Positions 22,491 to 30,947 of a stretch of 64,000 nucleotides of DNA are shown piece by piece. Numbering within the stretch: position 1 is the stretch's first letter; each line of letters begins with the position of its first letter. A program made the translations under genes and the position numbers. Origin of the DNA: Streptomyces angustmyceticus (GTDB lineage: Bacteria; Actinomycetota; Actinomycetes; Streptomycetales; Streptomycetaceae); the NCBI RefSeq assembly GCF_019933235.1, contig NZ_CP082945.1, forward strand, positions 4,439,501-4,503,500, read 5' to 3'. Under the pieces are notes generated by a model that made no database searches, was not told where the DNA came from, and saw only the letters and a program-made list of their open reading frames with translations.

Positions 22491-23192
22491 GTGACCCGAG
22501 CATCCCTGGACAAGCAGCCGCACGAAGTCGCCGCGATGTTCGACGACGTGGCGGCGCGGTACGACCTCACCAACGACGTGCTCTCCCTGGGGCAGGCCCG
22601 GCTGTGGCGCAAGGAGGTGGACCGCGCGGTGGCCGCCCGGCCCGCCGAGCGGGTGCTCGACCTCGCGGCCGGTACGGGCACCTCGTCGCTGCCGTTCGCG
22701 CGCACCGGTGCCTACGTCGTGCCGTGCGACTTCTCCGTCGGCATGCTGCGGGAGGGCAAGAAGCGGCACCCGTGGCTGCCCTTCACGGCCGGCGACGGCA
22801 CCCGGCTGCCGTTCGCGGACGGGGTGTTCGACGCCGTCACCATCTCCTTCGGGCTGCGCAACATCCAGGACACCGATGCCGCGCTGGCCGAGCTGTACCG
22901 GGTCACCAAGCCCGGCGGCCGGGTCGTGATCTGCGAGTTCAGCGAGCCGACCTGGGCGCCGTTCCGGACCGTCTACACCGAGTACCTGATGCGCGCGCTG
23001 CCGCCGGTCGCCCGCGCGGTCAGCAGCAACCCGGACGCCTACGTCTACCTCGCCGAGTCCATCCGCACCTGGCCGAACCAGCCCGAACTCGCCGCCCGGA
23101 TGCAGGGCGTCGGCTGGACCGGGGTGGCCTGGCGCAACCTGACCGGCGGCATCGTCGCCCTGCACCGCGGACGCAAGCCGGCCGGGGGCTGA
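22491..23192 (+). CDS. menG: Demethylmenaquinone methyltransferase
   Basis: 233-residue UbiE/MenG-type SAM methyltransferase that adds the ring methyl group in the last step of menaquinone formation. The opening VAAMFDDVAARYDLTNDVLSL, motif I LDLAAGTGTSS and the NIQDTDAALAELYRVTKPGG segment are diagnostic. GTG 22491 is the start; GACAAT ends 6 nt before it, so this message may be leaderless. The neighbouring mqnC and geranylgeranyl reductase complete a late-menaquinone cluster. Confidence 0.95.
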   Translation: MTRASLDKQPHEVAAMFDDVAARYDLTNDVLSLGQARLWRKEVDRAVAARPAERVLDLAAGTGTSSLPFARTGAYVVPCDFSVGMLREGKKRHPWLPFTAGDGTRLPFADGVFDAVTISFGLRNIQDTDAALAELYRVTKPGGRVVICEFSEPTWAPFRTVYTEYLMRALPPVARAVSSNPDAYVYLAESIRTWPNQPELAARMQGVGWTGVAWRNLTGGIVALHRGRKPAGG

Positions 23193-23219
23193 CGGGCGGC
23201 GGGACGGCCGACGGCTCTC

Positions 23220-23240
23220 CCGGACGGGTGGGCCGTCCGG
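23220..23240. terminator. Bidirectional terminator
   Basis: CCGGACGG and CCGTCCGG form a perfect 8-bp stem around GTGGG between convergent menG and the acetyltransferase gene. Confidence 0.6.
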
Positions 23241-23313
23241 CCGCGGTGACCGGATGGCGGGAGCGGCCGGTGCGCGACGCCGCGCGCCCCGGCCCCTCCG
23301 TACGGCGGGCCGC

Positions 23314-23847
23314 TCACACGTCCAGCCGGTGGCAGTACGCGGTCCGCTTCCCCTTCGGCGTGATCACCGTCTCCGCCCGCCGCATCCCCAGCCGCCGGGT
23401 CACCGCGAGCGACCGCTCGTTGCGCGCGTCCACCATCGCGACCACCTGGCGGACGCCGGCCGCGCGGACGGACTCCAGCGCCGCCTGCGCCGCCGCCGTG
23501 GCGTAGCCCTTGCCCCAGGAGGCGCGGCCGAGCCGCCAGCCGATCTCGATCTCGCCCGCCGGGCCCCAGTCCCACGGCCACGGCTGGGCGCCGGTGAAGC
23601 CGAGGACCGAGCCGTCCGCCGGATCCACCAGCGTGTACAGGCAAAAGCCCCGCTCCGCGTGGTGCCTGCGCTGGCGCGCGGTGAGTTCCTCGTAGACGGA
23701 GAGCTCGGCCGGTGCGCCGCCGTGGAACTCCATGACGTCCGGGTCGTCGAAGACCCGGTGCCAGTTCAGCGCGTCCTCCTCGGTGGGCACGCGGAGTTCG
23801 ACGGCGGGGAGCGGCCGGCGGGCGGGCGGGGTGTTCACAGACTTCAC
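23314..23847 (-). CDS. GNAT-family acetyltransferase (RimJ/RimL type)
   Basis: 177-residue acetyltransferase of the RimJ/RimL-like GNAT group. Features are the early LRVPTEEDALNWHRVFDDPDV, the IEIGWRLGRASWGKGYATAA acetyl-CoA loop (GKGYAT) and VDARNERSLAVTRRLGMRRA near the end. The substrate is unknown. GTG 23847 is chosen with GAAGGGTT upstream; it lies in a much longer open frame that runs antisense through the reductase gene and is not coding there. It is divergent from the reductase. Confidence 0.88.
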   Translation of the reverse strand: MKSVNTPPARRPLPAVELRVPTEEDALNWHRVFDDPDVMEFHGGAPAELSVYEELTARQRRHHAERGFCLYTLVDPADGSVLGFTGAQPWPWDWGPAGEIEIGWRLGRASWGKGYATAAAQAALESVRAAGVRQVVAMVDARNERSLAVTRRLGMRRAETVITPKGKRTAYCHRLDV

Positions 23848-23952
23848 GGCACAACCCTTCAGGTTCTGATCACCACAGCCCCCATAGACTGCACGTGCCC
23901 GGTGCCGGTCGGCACCCAGAATTCCCTTTATCGACTTCCGGGAGACAGCACC

Positions 23953-25266
23953 GTGACCGAGTCCGCGTCCGTGACCGATTCCGTGACCAGCGCCCGCTCG
24001 GAGCACAGCGCGGATGTGATCGTCGTCGGTGCCGGGCCCGCCGGCTCGGCGACCGCCTACCACCTCGCCAAGTCCGGTCTGGACGTGCTCCTTCTGGAGA
24101 AGACCGCCTTCCCGCGCGAGAAGGTCTGCGGCGACGGGCTGACCCCGCGCGCCACCAAGCAGCTGGTCGCGATGGGCATCGACATCTCCGAGGAAGCGGG
24201 CTGGCTGCGCAACAAGGGCCTGCGGATCATCGGCGGCGGCTCCCGCCTCCAGCTCGACTGGCCGGAACTGGCCTCCTACCCCGACTACGGACTGGTCCGT
24301 AAGCGCGACGACTTCGACGAGCAGCTGGCCCGGCAGGCGCAGAAGGCCGGCGCCCGGCTGTACGAGCGCTGCAACGTGGGCGCGCCGATCGTCCACGAGC
24401 TGACCGGCCACATCACCGGTGTGCACGCCAAGCTCGGCGAGGAGAAGACCCCGGTCACCTTCCACGCCCCGCTGGTCGTCGCCGCCGACGGCAACTCCAC
24501 CCGGCTCTCGCTGGCCATGGGCCTGCACCGGCGCGAGGACCGCCCCATGGGCGTGGCCGTCCGTACGTACTTCACCTCGCCCCGGCACGACGACGACTAC
24601 CTGGAGTCCTGGCTGGAGCTGTGGGACCGCCGCGGCGCCGAGGACCGGCTGCTGCCCGGCTACGGCTGGATCTTCGGCATGGGCGACGGGACCAGCAACG
24701 TCGGCCTGGGCATCCTCAACTCCAGCTCCGCCTTCAAGGAGCTGGACTGGCGGGAGATCCTCAAGGCGTGGTGCGCCTCGATGCCCGCCGACTGGGGCTA
24801 CACCCCGGAGAACATGACCGGCCCGATCCGCGGCGCCGCGCTCCCCATGGCCTTCAACCGCCAGCCGCACTACACCAAGGGCCTGCTGCTGGTCGGCGAC
24901 GCGGGCGGCCTGGTCAACCCGTTCAACGGCGAGGGCATCGCCTACGCCATGGAGTCCGGCGCGATCGCCGCCGAGGTCATCGTGCAGGCGCACGCCCGCG
25001 CCACGTACGCACAGCGCGAACTGGCCCTGCAGCGCTACCCGAAGATCCTCAAGGACACCTACGGCGGCTACTACTCCCTGGGCCGCGCCTTCGTGAAGCT
25101 CATCGGCAACCCCAAGGTCATGAAGATCGCCACCCAGCGCGGCCTGACCCACCCGCTGCTGATGCGCTTCACCCTCAAGATGCTCGCCAACCTCACCGAC
25201 CCCACGGGCGGCGACGCGATGGACCGCATCATCAACGGCCTGAGCAAGGTCGCGCCGAAGGCCTGA
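23953..25266 (+). CDS. Geranylgeranyl reductase family FAD-dependent oxidoreductase
   Basis: 437-residue flavoprotein. The Rossmann FAD-binding motif VVGAGPAGSATAYHLA is near residues 24-39, followed by LLEKTAFPREKVCGDGLTPR (family fingerprint), and the second FAD motif GDAGGLVNPFNGEGIAYAMESG is near 316-337. These enzymes hydrogenate isoprenoid chains. Streptomyces menaquinones are partly saturated, and the gene sits next to menG, so saturation of the menaquinone side chain is the likely role (MenJ-like); the exact double bonds cannot be told. GTG 23953 has GGGAGA upstream. Confidence 0.9.
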   Translation: MTESASVTDSVTSARSEHSADVIVVGAGPAGSATAYHLAKSGLDVLLLEKTAFPREKVCGDGLTPRATKQLVAMGIDISEEAGWLRNKGLRIIGGGSRLQLDWPELASYPDYGLVRKRDDFDEQLARQAQKAGARLYERCNVGAPIVHELTGHITGVHAKLGEEKTPVTFHAPLVVAADGNSTRLSLAMGLHRREDRPMGVAVRTYFTSPRHDDDYLESWLELWDRRGAEDRLLPGYGWIFGMGDGTSNVGLGILNSSSAFKELDWREILKAWCASMPADWGYTPENMTGPIRGAALPMAFNRQPHYTKGLLLVGDAGGLVNPFNGEGIAYAMESGAIAAEVIVQAHARATYAQRELALQRYPKILKDTYGGYYSLGRAFVKLIGNPKVMKIATQRGLTHPLLMRFTLKMLANLTDPTGGDAMDRIINGLSKVAPKA

Positions 25267-25321
25267 CGCGCGCGGCCGGCACGGGTCAGGGGCCCGGCGC
25301 CGGGCGTCGACGAGTGCTCTG

Positions 25322-25355
25322 CGGGGCGGTCCGGGAAATGTCCCGGGCCGCCCCG
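25322..25355. terminator. Terminator after the reductase
   Basis: CGGGGCGGTCCGGGA pairs with TCCCGGGCCGCCCCG (15 bp, one G-U) around AATG. Confidence 0.85.
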
Positions 25356-25415
25356 TCACATTCTCCGGCCGGGATCCGTCAGTGCGGTGACGACGAGATT
25401 CCCGAGGAGACAGTG

Positions 25416-25871
25416 ATGAACGCACGGATGAAGAACCCCGCGGTGGTCCTCCCCGAGGCCATGCGGCCCCTGCTGGACGTGGTCGAAGCGACCCGCCGGG
25501 GCGGGGTGCCCGAGGAGACGCTGGAGCTGGTGCATCTGCGCGCGAGCCAGATCAACGGCTGCAGCTTCTGTGTCGACGGGGGAGTGAAGAGCGCCCGGAA
25601 GGCGGGCGTGGGCGACGAGAAGCTGTTCGCCGTCGCGGCCTGGCGGGAGGCGCCGTACTTCTCGGACGCCGAGCGGGCCGCGCTGGCCCTCACCGAGGCG
25701 GTCACCCGGCTCGCCGACAGCTCCGACCCGGTGCCGGACCCCGTCTGGGACGCCGCCGCCGGCCACTTCGACGAGCGGCAGCTGTCGGCGCTCGTCCTGG
25801 CGGTCGGGGTCACCAACCTCTTCAACCGGCTCAACGCGACCATCAGGCAGCCGGCGGGGGCGGGCTGGTAA
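25416..25871 (+). CDS. AhpD-like carboxymuconolactone decarboxylase family protein
   Basis: 151-residue all-helical protein of the CMD/AhpD superfamily. LVHLRASQINGCSFC holds the redox CxxC (Cys49, Cys52) and Glu37 occupies the proton-relay position. In AhpD the CxxC is followed by a His four residues later (CVDMH); here that position is Gly56 (CVDGG), so normal alkylhydroperoxidase catalysis is doubtful. It could still be a thiol-disulfide or peroxidase-like protein. ATG 25416 has GAGGAGA upstream; GTG 25413 is an alternative. Confidence 0.85.
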   Translation: MNARMKNPAVVLPEAMRPLLDVVEATRRGGVPEETLELVHLRASQINGCSFCVDGGVKSARKAGVGDEKLFAVAAWREAPYFSDAERAALALTEAVTRLADSSDPVPDPVWDAAAGHFDERQLSALVLAVGVTNLFNRLNATIRQPAGAGW

Positions 25872-26295
25872 CCGGCGTCCTGTTACGGCCCGTTGCGGCC
25901 CGGTACTGACGGTTGGGCCGGGTTGCGGCTTATGGGCGGTGATGGGGCGTGAGGGCCGCGAGGAGGCCCGTGAGAGGGCCTGTGCGGGCCCCGGGGGTCC
26001 TCGGCGGCCCGGAGGGCCTCCGGCGACCTGTCGGCGCGTCCGGGGGCCGTCGTCGCCGCCCTCCCGTGGGGCGCCATCCGCACCGGGCGCTCCATGGGCG
26101 GGCGACGGGACCGCCCGCCCATGGGCCTGCCGGTCAGCCTGCCGGGTGGGAGGCCGGGACGGGGAGGCGGCGCGCCGGGTCGGGGGACGGCAGCCGGCGG
26201 GCCGGACGGCCTCCGGGTCCGTACCTGGCTTGATCGTGGCGCTGTACGGCGTGAATCGGCCGCCGCCCCGCGCGGACGGCCGGCCCGCATGCCGA
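25872..26295. other. Intergenic stretch with one hairpin, no gene seen
   Basis: Very GC-rich, with Arg/Pro/Gly-rich translations in every frame that do not look like proteins. CCATGGGCGGGC and GCCCGCCCATGG (26092-26124) form a perfect 12-bp hairpin that could end transcription from the AhpD-like gene. Confidence 0.4.
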
Positions 26296-26332
26296 AGGAC
26301 CGCCTCTCCCGAGCGGTAGGAGAGACGGTCCT
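26296..26332. terminator. Terminator of the NlpC/P60 gene
   Basis: AGGACCGCCTCTCC pairs with GGAGAGACGGTCCT (14 bp, one mismatch) around a 9-nt loop, 27 bp downstream of the leftward hydrolase stop. Confidence 0.7.
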
Positions 26333-26358
26333 CGTGGGGTACCAGGAGTGCGGCGGTC

Positions 26359-27156
26359 CTAGAGGACGCGCACCGCACCGGTCGGCATGTCGTAGTCGAG
26401 CGGGCGCTCGACGATGCCGGTGCTGGAGTTCTGGGCGCCGATGAACTTGCCGCCGCCGACGTAGACGCCGACGTGGTAGGCGCTGCCCGCGCTGCCCCAG
26501 TACAGGATGTCGCCGACCTGGAGGTTGTCCAGGCCGACCTGCTTGCCGGCGGTGGACTGGTCCTGGGAGACGCGCGGCAGGTCGATGCCGATCTGGCTGA
26601 ACGCCGCCTGGGTCAGGCCGGAGCAGTCGTACGACGAGGGGCCGCTGGAGCCCAGCACGTACGCCTTGCCCAGCTGTGCCTTCAGGAAGGACACCAGGGT
26701 GGCCGTGCTGCCGGTGGCGCTGGACGACGACGGAGCGGACAGGGTCGAACGCTCGGAGGAGCGCGAGGCACGGGCCTGCGCGGCCTCCTTGGCCTTGCGG
26801 GCTTCCTCGGCCTTCTTCTTCGCCTCGGCCTTGGCCTTCTTCACGGCCTCGGCCTTGTGCTTCTCGGCGGCCTTGGCGGCCTTGGAGAAGGCACTGTCCT
26901 GGAGCGCCTGACGCTCGTAGTTGAACGCGACCTGCTCGGCGCTGTCGGCGCTCTTCGCGGCGCTGGTGGCCAGCGCCGTCGTGATGGTCGGCATCTCCTG
27001 GGTTTCGGAGACGGGCTTCTGCGCGGCATTGGCCGGCACGGTGGCGCCGGTCACCGCGAGGGTGAGGAAGCCACCGGTCACGCCCGCACGCAGGGCCCGC
27101 GAGGACGCGGAACGGCGGGGCTTCCGGTGGCTGGGTATGAGTGCGTTCGGGGACAT
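26359..27156 (-). CDS. Secreted NlpC/P60 cell-wall hydrolase
   Basis: 265-residue exported peptidoglycan endopeptidase. A twin-Arg/basic N-region and hydrophobic core (about residues 22-40) end at PANA-AQ (44/45), a likely signal peptidase site. Residues about 70-135 form a Lys/Ala/Glu-rich coiled coil, then a Ser-rich linker, then the NlpC/P60 domain (about 152-265) with nucleophile Cys178 in YDCSGL and His228 in AYHVGVY. The third catalytic residue is not obvious. ATG 27156 lacks a strong ribosome-binding site. Its long upstream region carries GGTCAC repeats that may bind a cell-wall regulator. Confidence 0.93.
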   Translation of the reverse strand: MSPNALIPSHRKPRRSASSRALRAGVTGGFLTLAVTGATVPANAAQKPVSETQEMPTITTALATSAAKSADSAEQVAFNYERQALQDSAFSKAAKAAEKHKAEAVKKAKAEAKKKAEEARKAKEAAQARASRSSERSTLSAPSSSSATGSTATLVSFLKAQLGKAYVLGSSGPSSYDCSGLTQAAFSQIGIDLPRVSQDQSTAGKQVGLDNLQVGDILYWGSAGSAYHVGVYVGGGKFIGAQNSSTGIVERPLDYDMPTGAVRVL

Positions 27157-27413
27157 GGCAATAACGGCTATCAGGAGCCACAGGTTGCTGCCAAGAAAGG
27201 TGCAGTGCGCCACACTTGACGTGTACGCGGCGAATAAACCGGACTTTTGGGTCGCCCAACGAGTCGGCGACGGGATGTCCGAATTTCGCGATCATGTTCC
27301 TACGCATGGCATTTGCTGCTCGGCGTGGGGGTGGCGGGGGCCTATCACTTCCCCATCCGCCACGCCAAGGCTTCCCGGACGTCAAGGTCTTAGTGCTGGA
27401 AATAGCGTGGGAT

Positions 27414-27519
27414 AGGTCACTCTTGATTGCCCGTTATGTTCCTGTGACCTGATGCCCGGCGAGGTGCTCGTGAACCGATGCACGTACCGATGATCACGGC
27501 GAGGTCACGAGCGGGTCAC
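27414..27519. promoter_or_regulatory. GGTCAC repeat array between the NlpC gene and nuoA
   Basis: AGGTCAC (27414-27420) and GTGACCT (27444-27450) form an inverted pair. GTCAC at 27504-27508 and 27515-27519 is a direct repeat one helical turn apart. The latter has the GTNAC-N6-GTNAC spacing I associate with MtrA boxes, and MtrA is known to control cell-wall hydrolase genes. The rest of 27157-27765 shows no gene; no c-di-AMP riboswitch pattern could be recognised. Confidence 0.4.
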
Positions 27520-27765
27520 GCCGACGGGGCGACGTCTTATAGCAGTTGACGCCGTCCAGCGCCAATTTGCCCGCGACGGCACTCACTTGATAGTGAACAC
27601 CCCGCCCTGACCAGCGGTAACCCGCGTGAATGTCACCTCTCGTGATCACTCGCGCGCTTCGCGTATGAAGATCACCGCTCATCCGACTTCATGATCCTTC
27701 GCCGGGTGGTGGAGATCACAAAGGCGTTGTTCACTCCCGTGTCGCAGATCACAGACCGGCGGGCA

Positions 27766-27804
27766 TAAGATGCTGGCGGTTCGGGCTTGTGAACTGCCTC
27801 ACAT
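27766..27804 (+). promoter_or_regulatory. nuo operon promoter and Rex-like operator
   Basis: TAAGAT (27766-27771) is a good -10, with a weak TCGCAG 18 bp upstream. TTGTGAACTGCCTCACAT (27787-27804) follows about 10 bp after the predicted start. Its TTGTGA...TCACA arms match the Rex operator consensus (TTGTGAA-N-TTCACAA type). Rex senses the NADH/NAD ratio and is known to regulate respiratory genes, including nuo, in Streptomyces, so the whole operon is probably repressed when NADH is low. Confidence 0.7.
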
Positions 27805-27883
27805 GTGCACGATCTCCATGAGGCGGCCGGAGAGCCCGAGCGGACCGCCATCCAGTCATCGTCGACTGAAGGGAGCGAGGACG

Positions 27884-28243
27884 GTGAACGCATACGCGCC
27901 CATCCTCGTACTGGGAGCCCTCGGGGCAGGCTTTGCGATCTTCTCCGTCGTGATGGCCACCCTCGTCGGGCCCAGGCGCTACAACCGGGCCAAGCTCGAG
28001 GCGTACGAGTGCGGAATCGAGCCGACGCCACATCCGTCCGGTGGCGGTCGCTTCCCGATCAAGTACTACCTGACGGCGATGCTCTTCATCGTCTTCGACA
28101 TCGAGATCGTCTTCCTCTACCCCTGGGCCGTCACCTTCGACGCCCTGGGGCTGTTCGGGCTCGTCGAGATGCTCCTCTTCGCGCTCACCGTCTTCGTCGC
28201 CTACGCCTATGTCTGGCGTCGTGGCGGCCTGGAATGGGACTAG
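27884..28243 (+). CDS. nuoA: NADH-quinone oxidoreductase subunit A
   Basis: 119-residue membrane subunit of proton-pumping complex I. Three hydrophobic helices (about residues 7-27, 63-84, 91-112) and the conserved loop KLEAYECGIEP near the quinone site, then FDIEIVFLYPWAV, are standard NuoA features. GTG 27884 has GGAG 8 nt upstream; the frame stays open upstream but without a matching site. It is first of 14 genes in the order A to N, all rightward, mostly with overlapping or near-overlapping stops and starts. Confidence 0.96.
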   Translation: MNAYAPILVLGALGAGFAIFSVVMATLVGPRRYNRAKLEAYECGIEPTPHPSGGGRFPIKYYLTAMLFIVFDIEIVFLYPWAVTFDALGLFGLVEMLLFALTVFVAYAYVWRRGGLEWD

Positions 28244-28252
28244 GGGTCACAC

Positions 28253-28807
28253 ATGGGACTTGAGGAGAAGCTGCCGAGCGGCTTTTTGCTGACCACTGTC
28301 GAACAGGCCGCGGGATGGGTGCGCAAGTCATCGGTCTTCCCCGCGACCTTCGGGCTGGCCTGCTGTGCCATCGAGATGATGACGACCGGCGCCGGGCGCT
28401 ACGACCTGGCCCGCTTCGGCATGGAGGTCTTCCGCGGCTCGCCGCGGCAGGCCGACCTGATGATCGTCGCCGGCCGGGTGAGCCAGAAGATGGCGCCCGT
28501 CCTGCGGCAGGTCTACGACCAGATGCCGAACCCGAAGTGGGTGATCTCCATGGGGGTTTGCGCCTCCTCGGGTGGCATGTTCAACAACTACGCGATCGTG
28601 CAGGGCGTCGACCACATCGTGCCCGTCGACATCTACCTGCCGGGCTGCCCGCCGCGTCCCGAGATGCTGATGGACGCCATTCTCAAGCTGCACCAGAAGA
28701 TCCAGGACACCAAGCTCGGGGTCAATCAGCAGCAGGCCGCCCGCGAGGCGGAGGAGGCGGCGCTCAAGGCACTCCCGCTGATCGAGATGAAGGGGCTGCT
28801 GCGGTGA
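28253..28807 (+). CDS. nuoB: NADH-quinone oxidoreductase subunit B
   Basis: 184-residue peripheral subunit carrying the terminal N2 [4Fe-4S] cluster that hands electrons to menaquinone. Ligands are the tandem Cys37-Cys38 (LACCAIE), Cys103 (GVCASSGG) and Cys132 (PGCPPRP), all present. The C-terminal 30 residues are a Gln/Ala/Glu-rich extension. Its stop overlaps the nuoC start by 4 bp. Confidence 0.97.
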   Translation: MGLEEKLPSGFLLTTVEQAAGWVRKSSVFPATFGLACCAIEMMTTGAGRYDLARFGMEVFRGSPRQADLMIVAGRVSQKMAPVLRQVYDQMPNPKWVISMGVCASSGGMFNNYAIVQGVDHIVPVDIYLPGCPPRPEMLMDAILKLHQKIQDTKLGVNQQQAAREAEEAALKALPLIEMKGLLR

Positions 28808-29571
28808 GCGAGCAGAAGAACCCCGGCGCGCCGGACGAGCCCGACGGCACGGACGAGGCCGTCCCCGCGCAGCGCGACGACGCCGGCGAGGCGATCGCCA
28901 CCCGCCGCGGCATGTTCGGCGCCGACAACGGCGGCGACACCAGCGGCTACGGCGGCCTCGTACGGACCGTCCGGCTGCCCGGCGCGAGCAGCCGGCCCTA
29001 CGGCGGGCCCCGCGGCGGCGCCGGGGGACACGGGGAGTTCGACGAGATCGCCGACGAGCTGGAGGGCGCCCTCGACGAACAGGGCCTGGTCCCCGAGAAC
29101 GTCATCGAGAAGACGGTCGTCGACCGCGCCGAGCTGACCTTCCACATCGAGCGCGGCCACCTGCCGACGGTCGCCCGCATCCTGCGCGACGACCCGGCGC
29201 TGCGCTTCGAGCTGTGCACGGGCGTGAGCGGAGTGCACTTCCCCGGCGACCAGGGCCGCGAGCTGCACGCCGTCTACCACCTGCGCTCGATCACCCACAA
29301 CCGGCTGATCCGGCTGGAGGTCTCCGCCCCGGACACCGACCCGCACGTGCCCTCGCTGGTGGAGGTCTATCCGACCAACGACTGGCACGAGCGCGAGACC
29401 TACGACTTCTTCGGAATCGTTTTCGACGGCCATCCGGCGCTGACGCGGATCATGATGCCCGACGACTGGCAGGGCTTCCCGCAGCGCAAGGACTACCCGC
29501 TCGGCGGCATCCCCGTCGAGTACAAGGGCGCCAAGATTCCGGCTCCCGACCAGCGGAGGTCGTACAGCTGA
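28804..29571 (+). CDS. nuoC: NADH-quinone oxidoreductase subunit C
   Basis: 255-residue 30-kDa-type subunit of the peripheral arm, which forms the quinone-reducing module with NuoB and NuoD. The C-terminal domain has HAVYHLRSITHNRLIRLEV and the signature ERETYDFFGIVFDGHP. The first 80 residues are a low-complexity Asp/Gly/Ala-rich tail not seen in E. coli. GTG 28804 overlaps nuoB by 4 bp. NuoC and NuoD are separate proteins here, unlike the fused NuoCD of E. coli. Confidence 0.96.
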   Translation: MSEQKNPGAPDEPDGTDEAVPAQRDDAGEAIATRRGMFGADNGGDTSGYGGLVRTVRLPGASSRPYGGPRGGAGGHGEFDEIADELEGALDEQGLVPENVIEKTVVDRAELTFHIERGHLPTVARILRDDPALRFELCTGVSGVHFPGDQGRELHAVYHLRSITHNRLIRLEVSAPDTDPHVPSLVEVYPTNDWHERETYDFFGIVFDGHPALTRIMMPDDWQGFPQRKDYPLGGIPVEYKGAKIPAPDQRRSYS

Positions 29572-30947
29572 TGACTACTGCACCGCACTCCGGCCCCTCG
29601 AACGGCCACCGCACCTCCAGCGACTTCGACACGGCGGAGTCCCTGGCCCGGGAGACCACCGAGGGCACGGTCTACAACGTCTCCGGCGGCGACTGGGACG
29701 AGATCGCGGCCGCCGCCGTGAAGTCCGACGACGAGCGGATCATCGTCAACATGGGGCCGCAGCACCCCTCCACCCACGGCGTGCTCCGGCTGATCCTGGA
29801 GATCGACGGCGAGACCGTCACCGAGGCCCGCTGCGGCATCGGATACCTGCACACCGGCATCGAGAAGAACCTCGAATTCCGGACCTGGACGCAGGGCACC
29901 ACCTTCGTCACGCGCATGGACTACCTCACCCCCTTCTTCAACGAGACGGCCTACTGCCTGGCCGTGGAGAAGCTGCTCGGGATCACCGACCAGGTCCCCG
30001 ACCGGGCCTCCGTCATCCGCGTGCTGCTGATGGAGCTCAACCGGATGAGCTCGCACCTCGTGGCCATCGCCACCGGCGGCATGGAGCTGGGCGCCACCAC
30101 GATCATGATCTACGGCTTCCGCGACCGCGAGCTCATCCTCGACCTCTACGAGCTGATCACCGGCCTGCGGATGAACCACGCCTACATCCGGCCCGGCGGC
30201 CTCGCCCAGGACCTGCCGCCCGGGGCGGTCGACCAGGTGCGCGAGTTCGTCAAGAAGATGCGGAAGAACATCGGCGAGTACGACAAGCTCGCCACCGGCA
30301 ATCCGGTCTTCAAGGGCCGGATGGAGGGCATCGGCTACCTCGACCTGGCCGGCTGCATGGCCACCGGCGCCACGGGTCCCATCGTGCGCTCCGCCGGACT
30401 GCCGCACGACCTGCGCAAGACGCAGCCGTACTGCGGTTACGAGACCTACGACTTCGAGGTGCCGACCGCCGACACCTGCGACTCCTACGGCCGGTTCCTC
30501 ATCCGGCTGGAGGAGATGCGCCAGTCGCTGCGGATCGTCGAGCAGTGCCTGGACCGGCTGGCGCCCGGCCCGGTGATGGTCGCGGACAAGAAGATCGCCT
30601 GGCCCGCCCAGCTGGCCCTCGGTCCGGACGGCCTGGGCAACTCCCTCGACCACATCAAGAAGATCATGGGCACCTCGATGGAGGCCCTGATCCACCACTT
30701 CAAGCTGGTGACCGAGGGCTTCCGGGTCCCGCCGGGACAGGCGTACGCGGCCGTCGAGTCGCCCAAGGGCGAGCTGGGCGTGCACGCCGTCAGCGACGGC
30801 GGCACCCGCCCCTACCGGGTGCACTTCCGCGACCCGTCCTTCACCAACCTGCAGGCCATGGCGGCGATGTGCGAGGGCGGCCAGGTCGCCGACGTCATCG
30901 TCGCCGTCGCGTCCATCGACCCCGTGATGGGAGGCGTCGACCGGTGA
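29571..30947 (+). CDS. nuoD: NADH-quinone oxidoreductase subunit D
   Basis: 458-residue 49-kDa-type subunit, related to the large subunit of NiFe hydrogenases but without its metal ligands; it forms the quinone pocket with NuoB. MGPQHPSTHGVLRL, the YLHTGIEKNLEF loop and the C-terminal DVIVAVASIDPVMGGVDR are diagnostic. About 55 extra N-terminal residues are Ser/Thr-rich. ATG 29571 overlaps the nuoC stop (one base shared, ATGA type). Confidence 0.97.
   Translation: MTTAPHSGPSNGHRTSSDFDTAESLARETTEGTVYNVSGGDWDEIAAAAVKSDDERIIVNMGPQHPSTHGVLRLILEIDGETVTEARCGIGYLHTGIEKNLEFRTWTQGTTFVTRMDYLTPFFNETAYCLAVEKLLGITDQVPDRASVIRVLLMELNRMSSHLVAIATGGMELGATTIMIYGFRDRELILDLYELITGLRMNHAYIRPGGLAQDLPPGAVDQVREFVKKMRKNIGEYDKLATGNPVFKGRMEGIGYLDLAGCMATGATGPIVRSAGLPHDLRKTQPYCGYETYDFEVPTADTCDSYGRFLIRLEEMRQSLRIVEQCLDRLAPGPVMVADKKIAWPAQLALGPDGLGNSLDHIKKIMGTSMEALIHHFKLVTEGFRVPPGQAYAAVESPKGELGVHAVSDGGTRPYRVHFRDPSFTNLQAMAAMCEGGQVADVIVAVASIDPVMGGVDR

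Noticed and set aside
25939..26319. 126-residue plus-strand frame after the AhpD-like gene
   Set aside because: Arg/Pro/Gly-rich translation in all frames, and it contains the hairpin and most of the terminator.
27157..27883. Possible c-di-AMP (ydaO-type) riboswitch upstream of the NlpC/P60 gene
   Set aside because: Such riboswitches control wall hydrolases in Streptomyces, but I could not recognise the conserved elements in this leader; a covariance-model search would decide.
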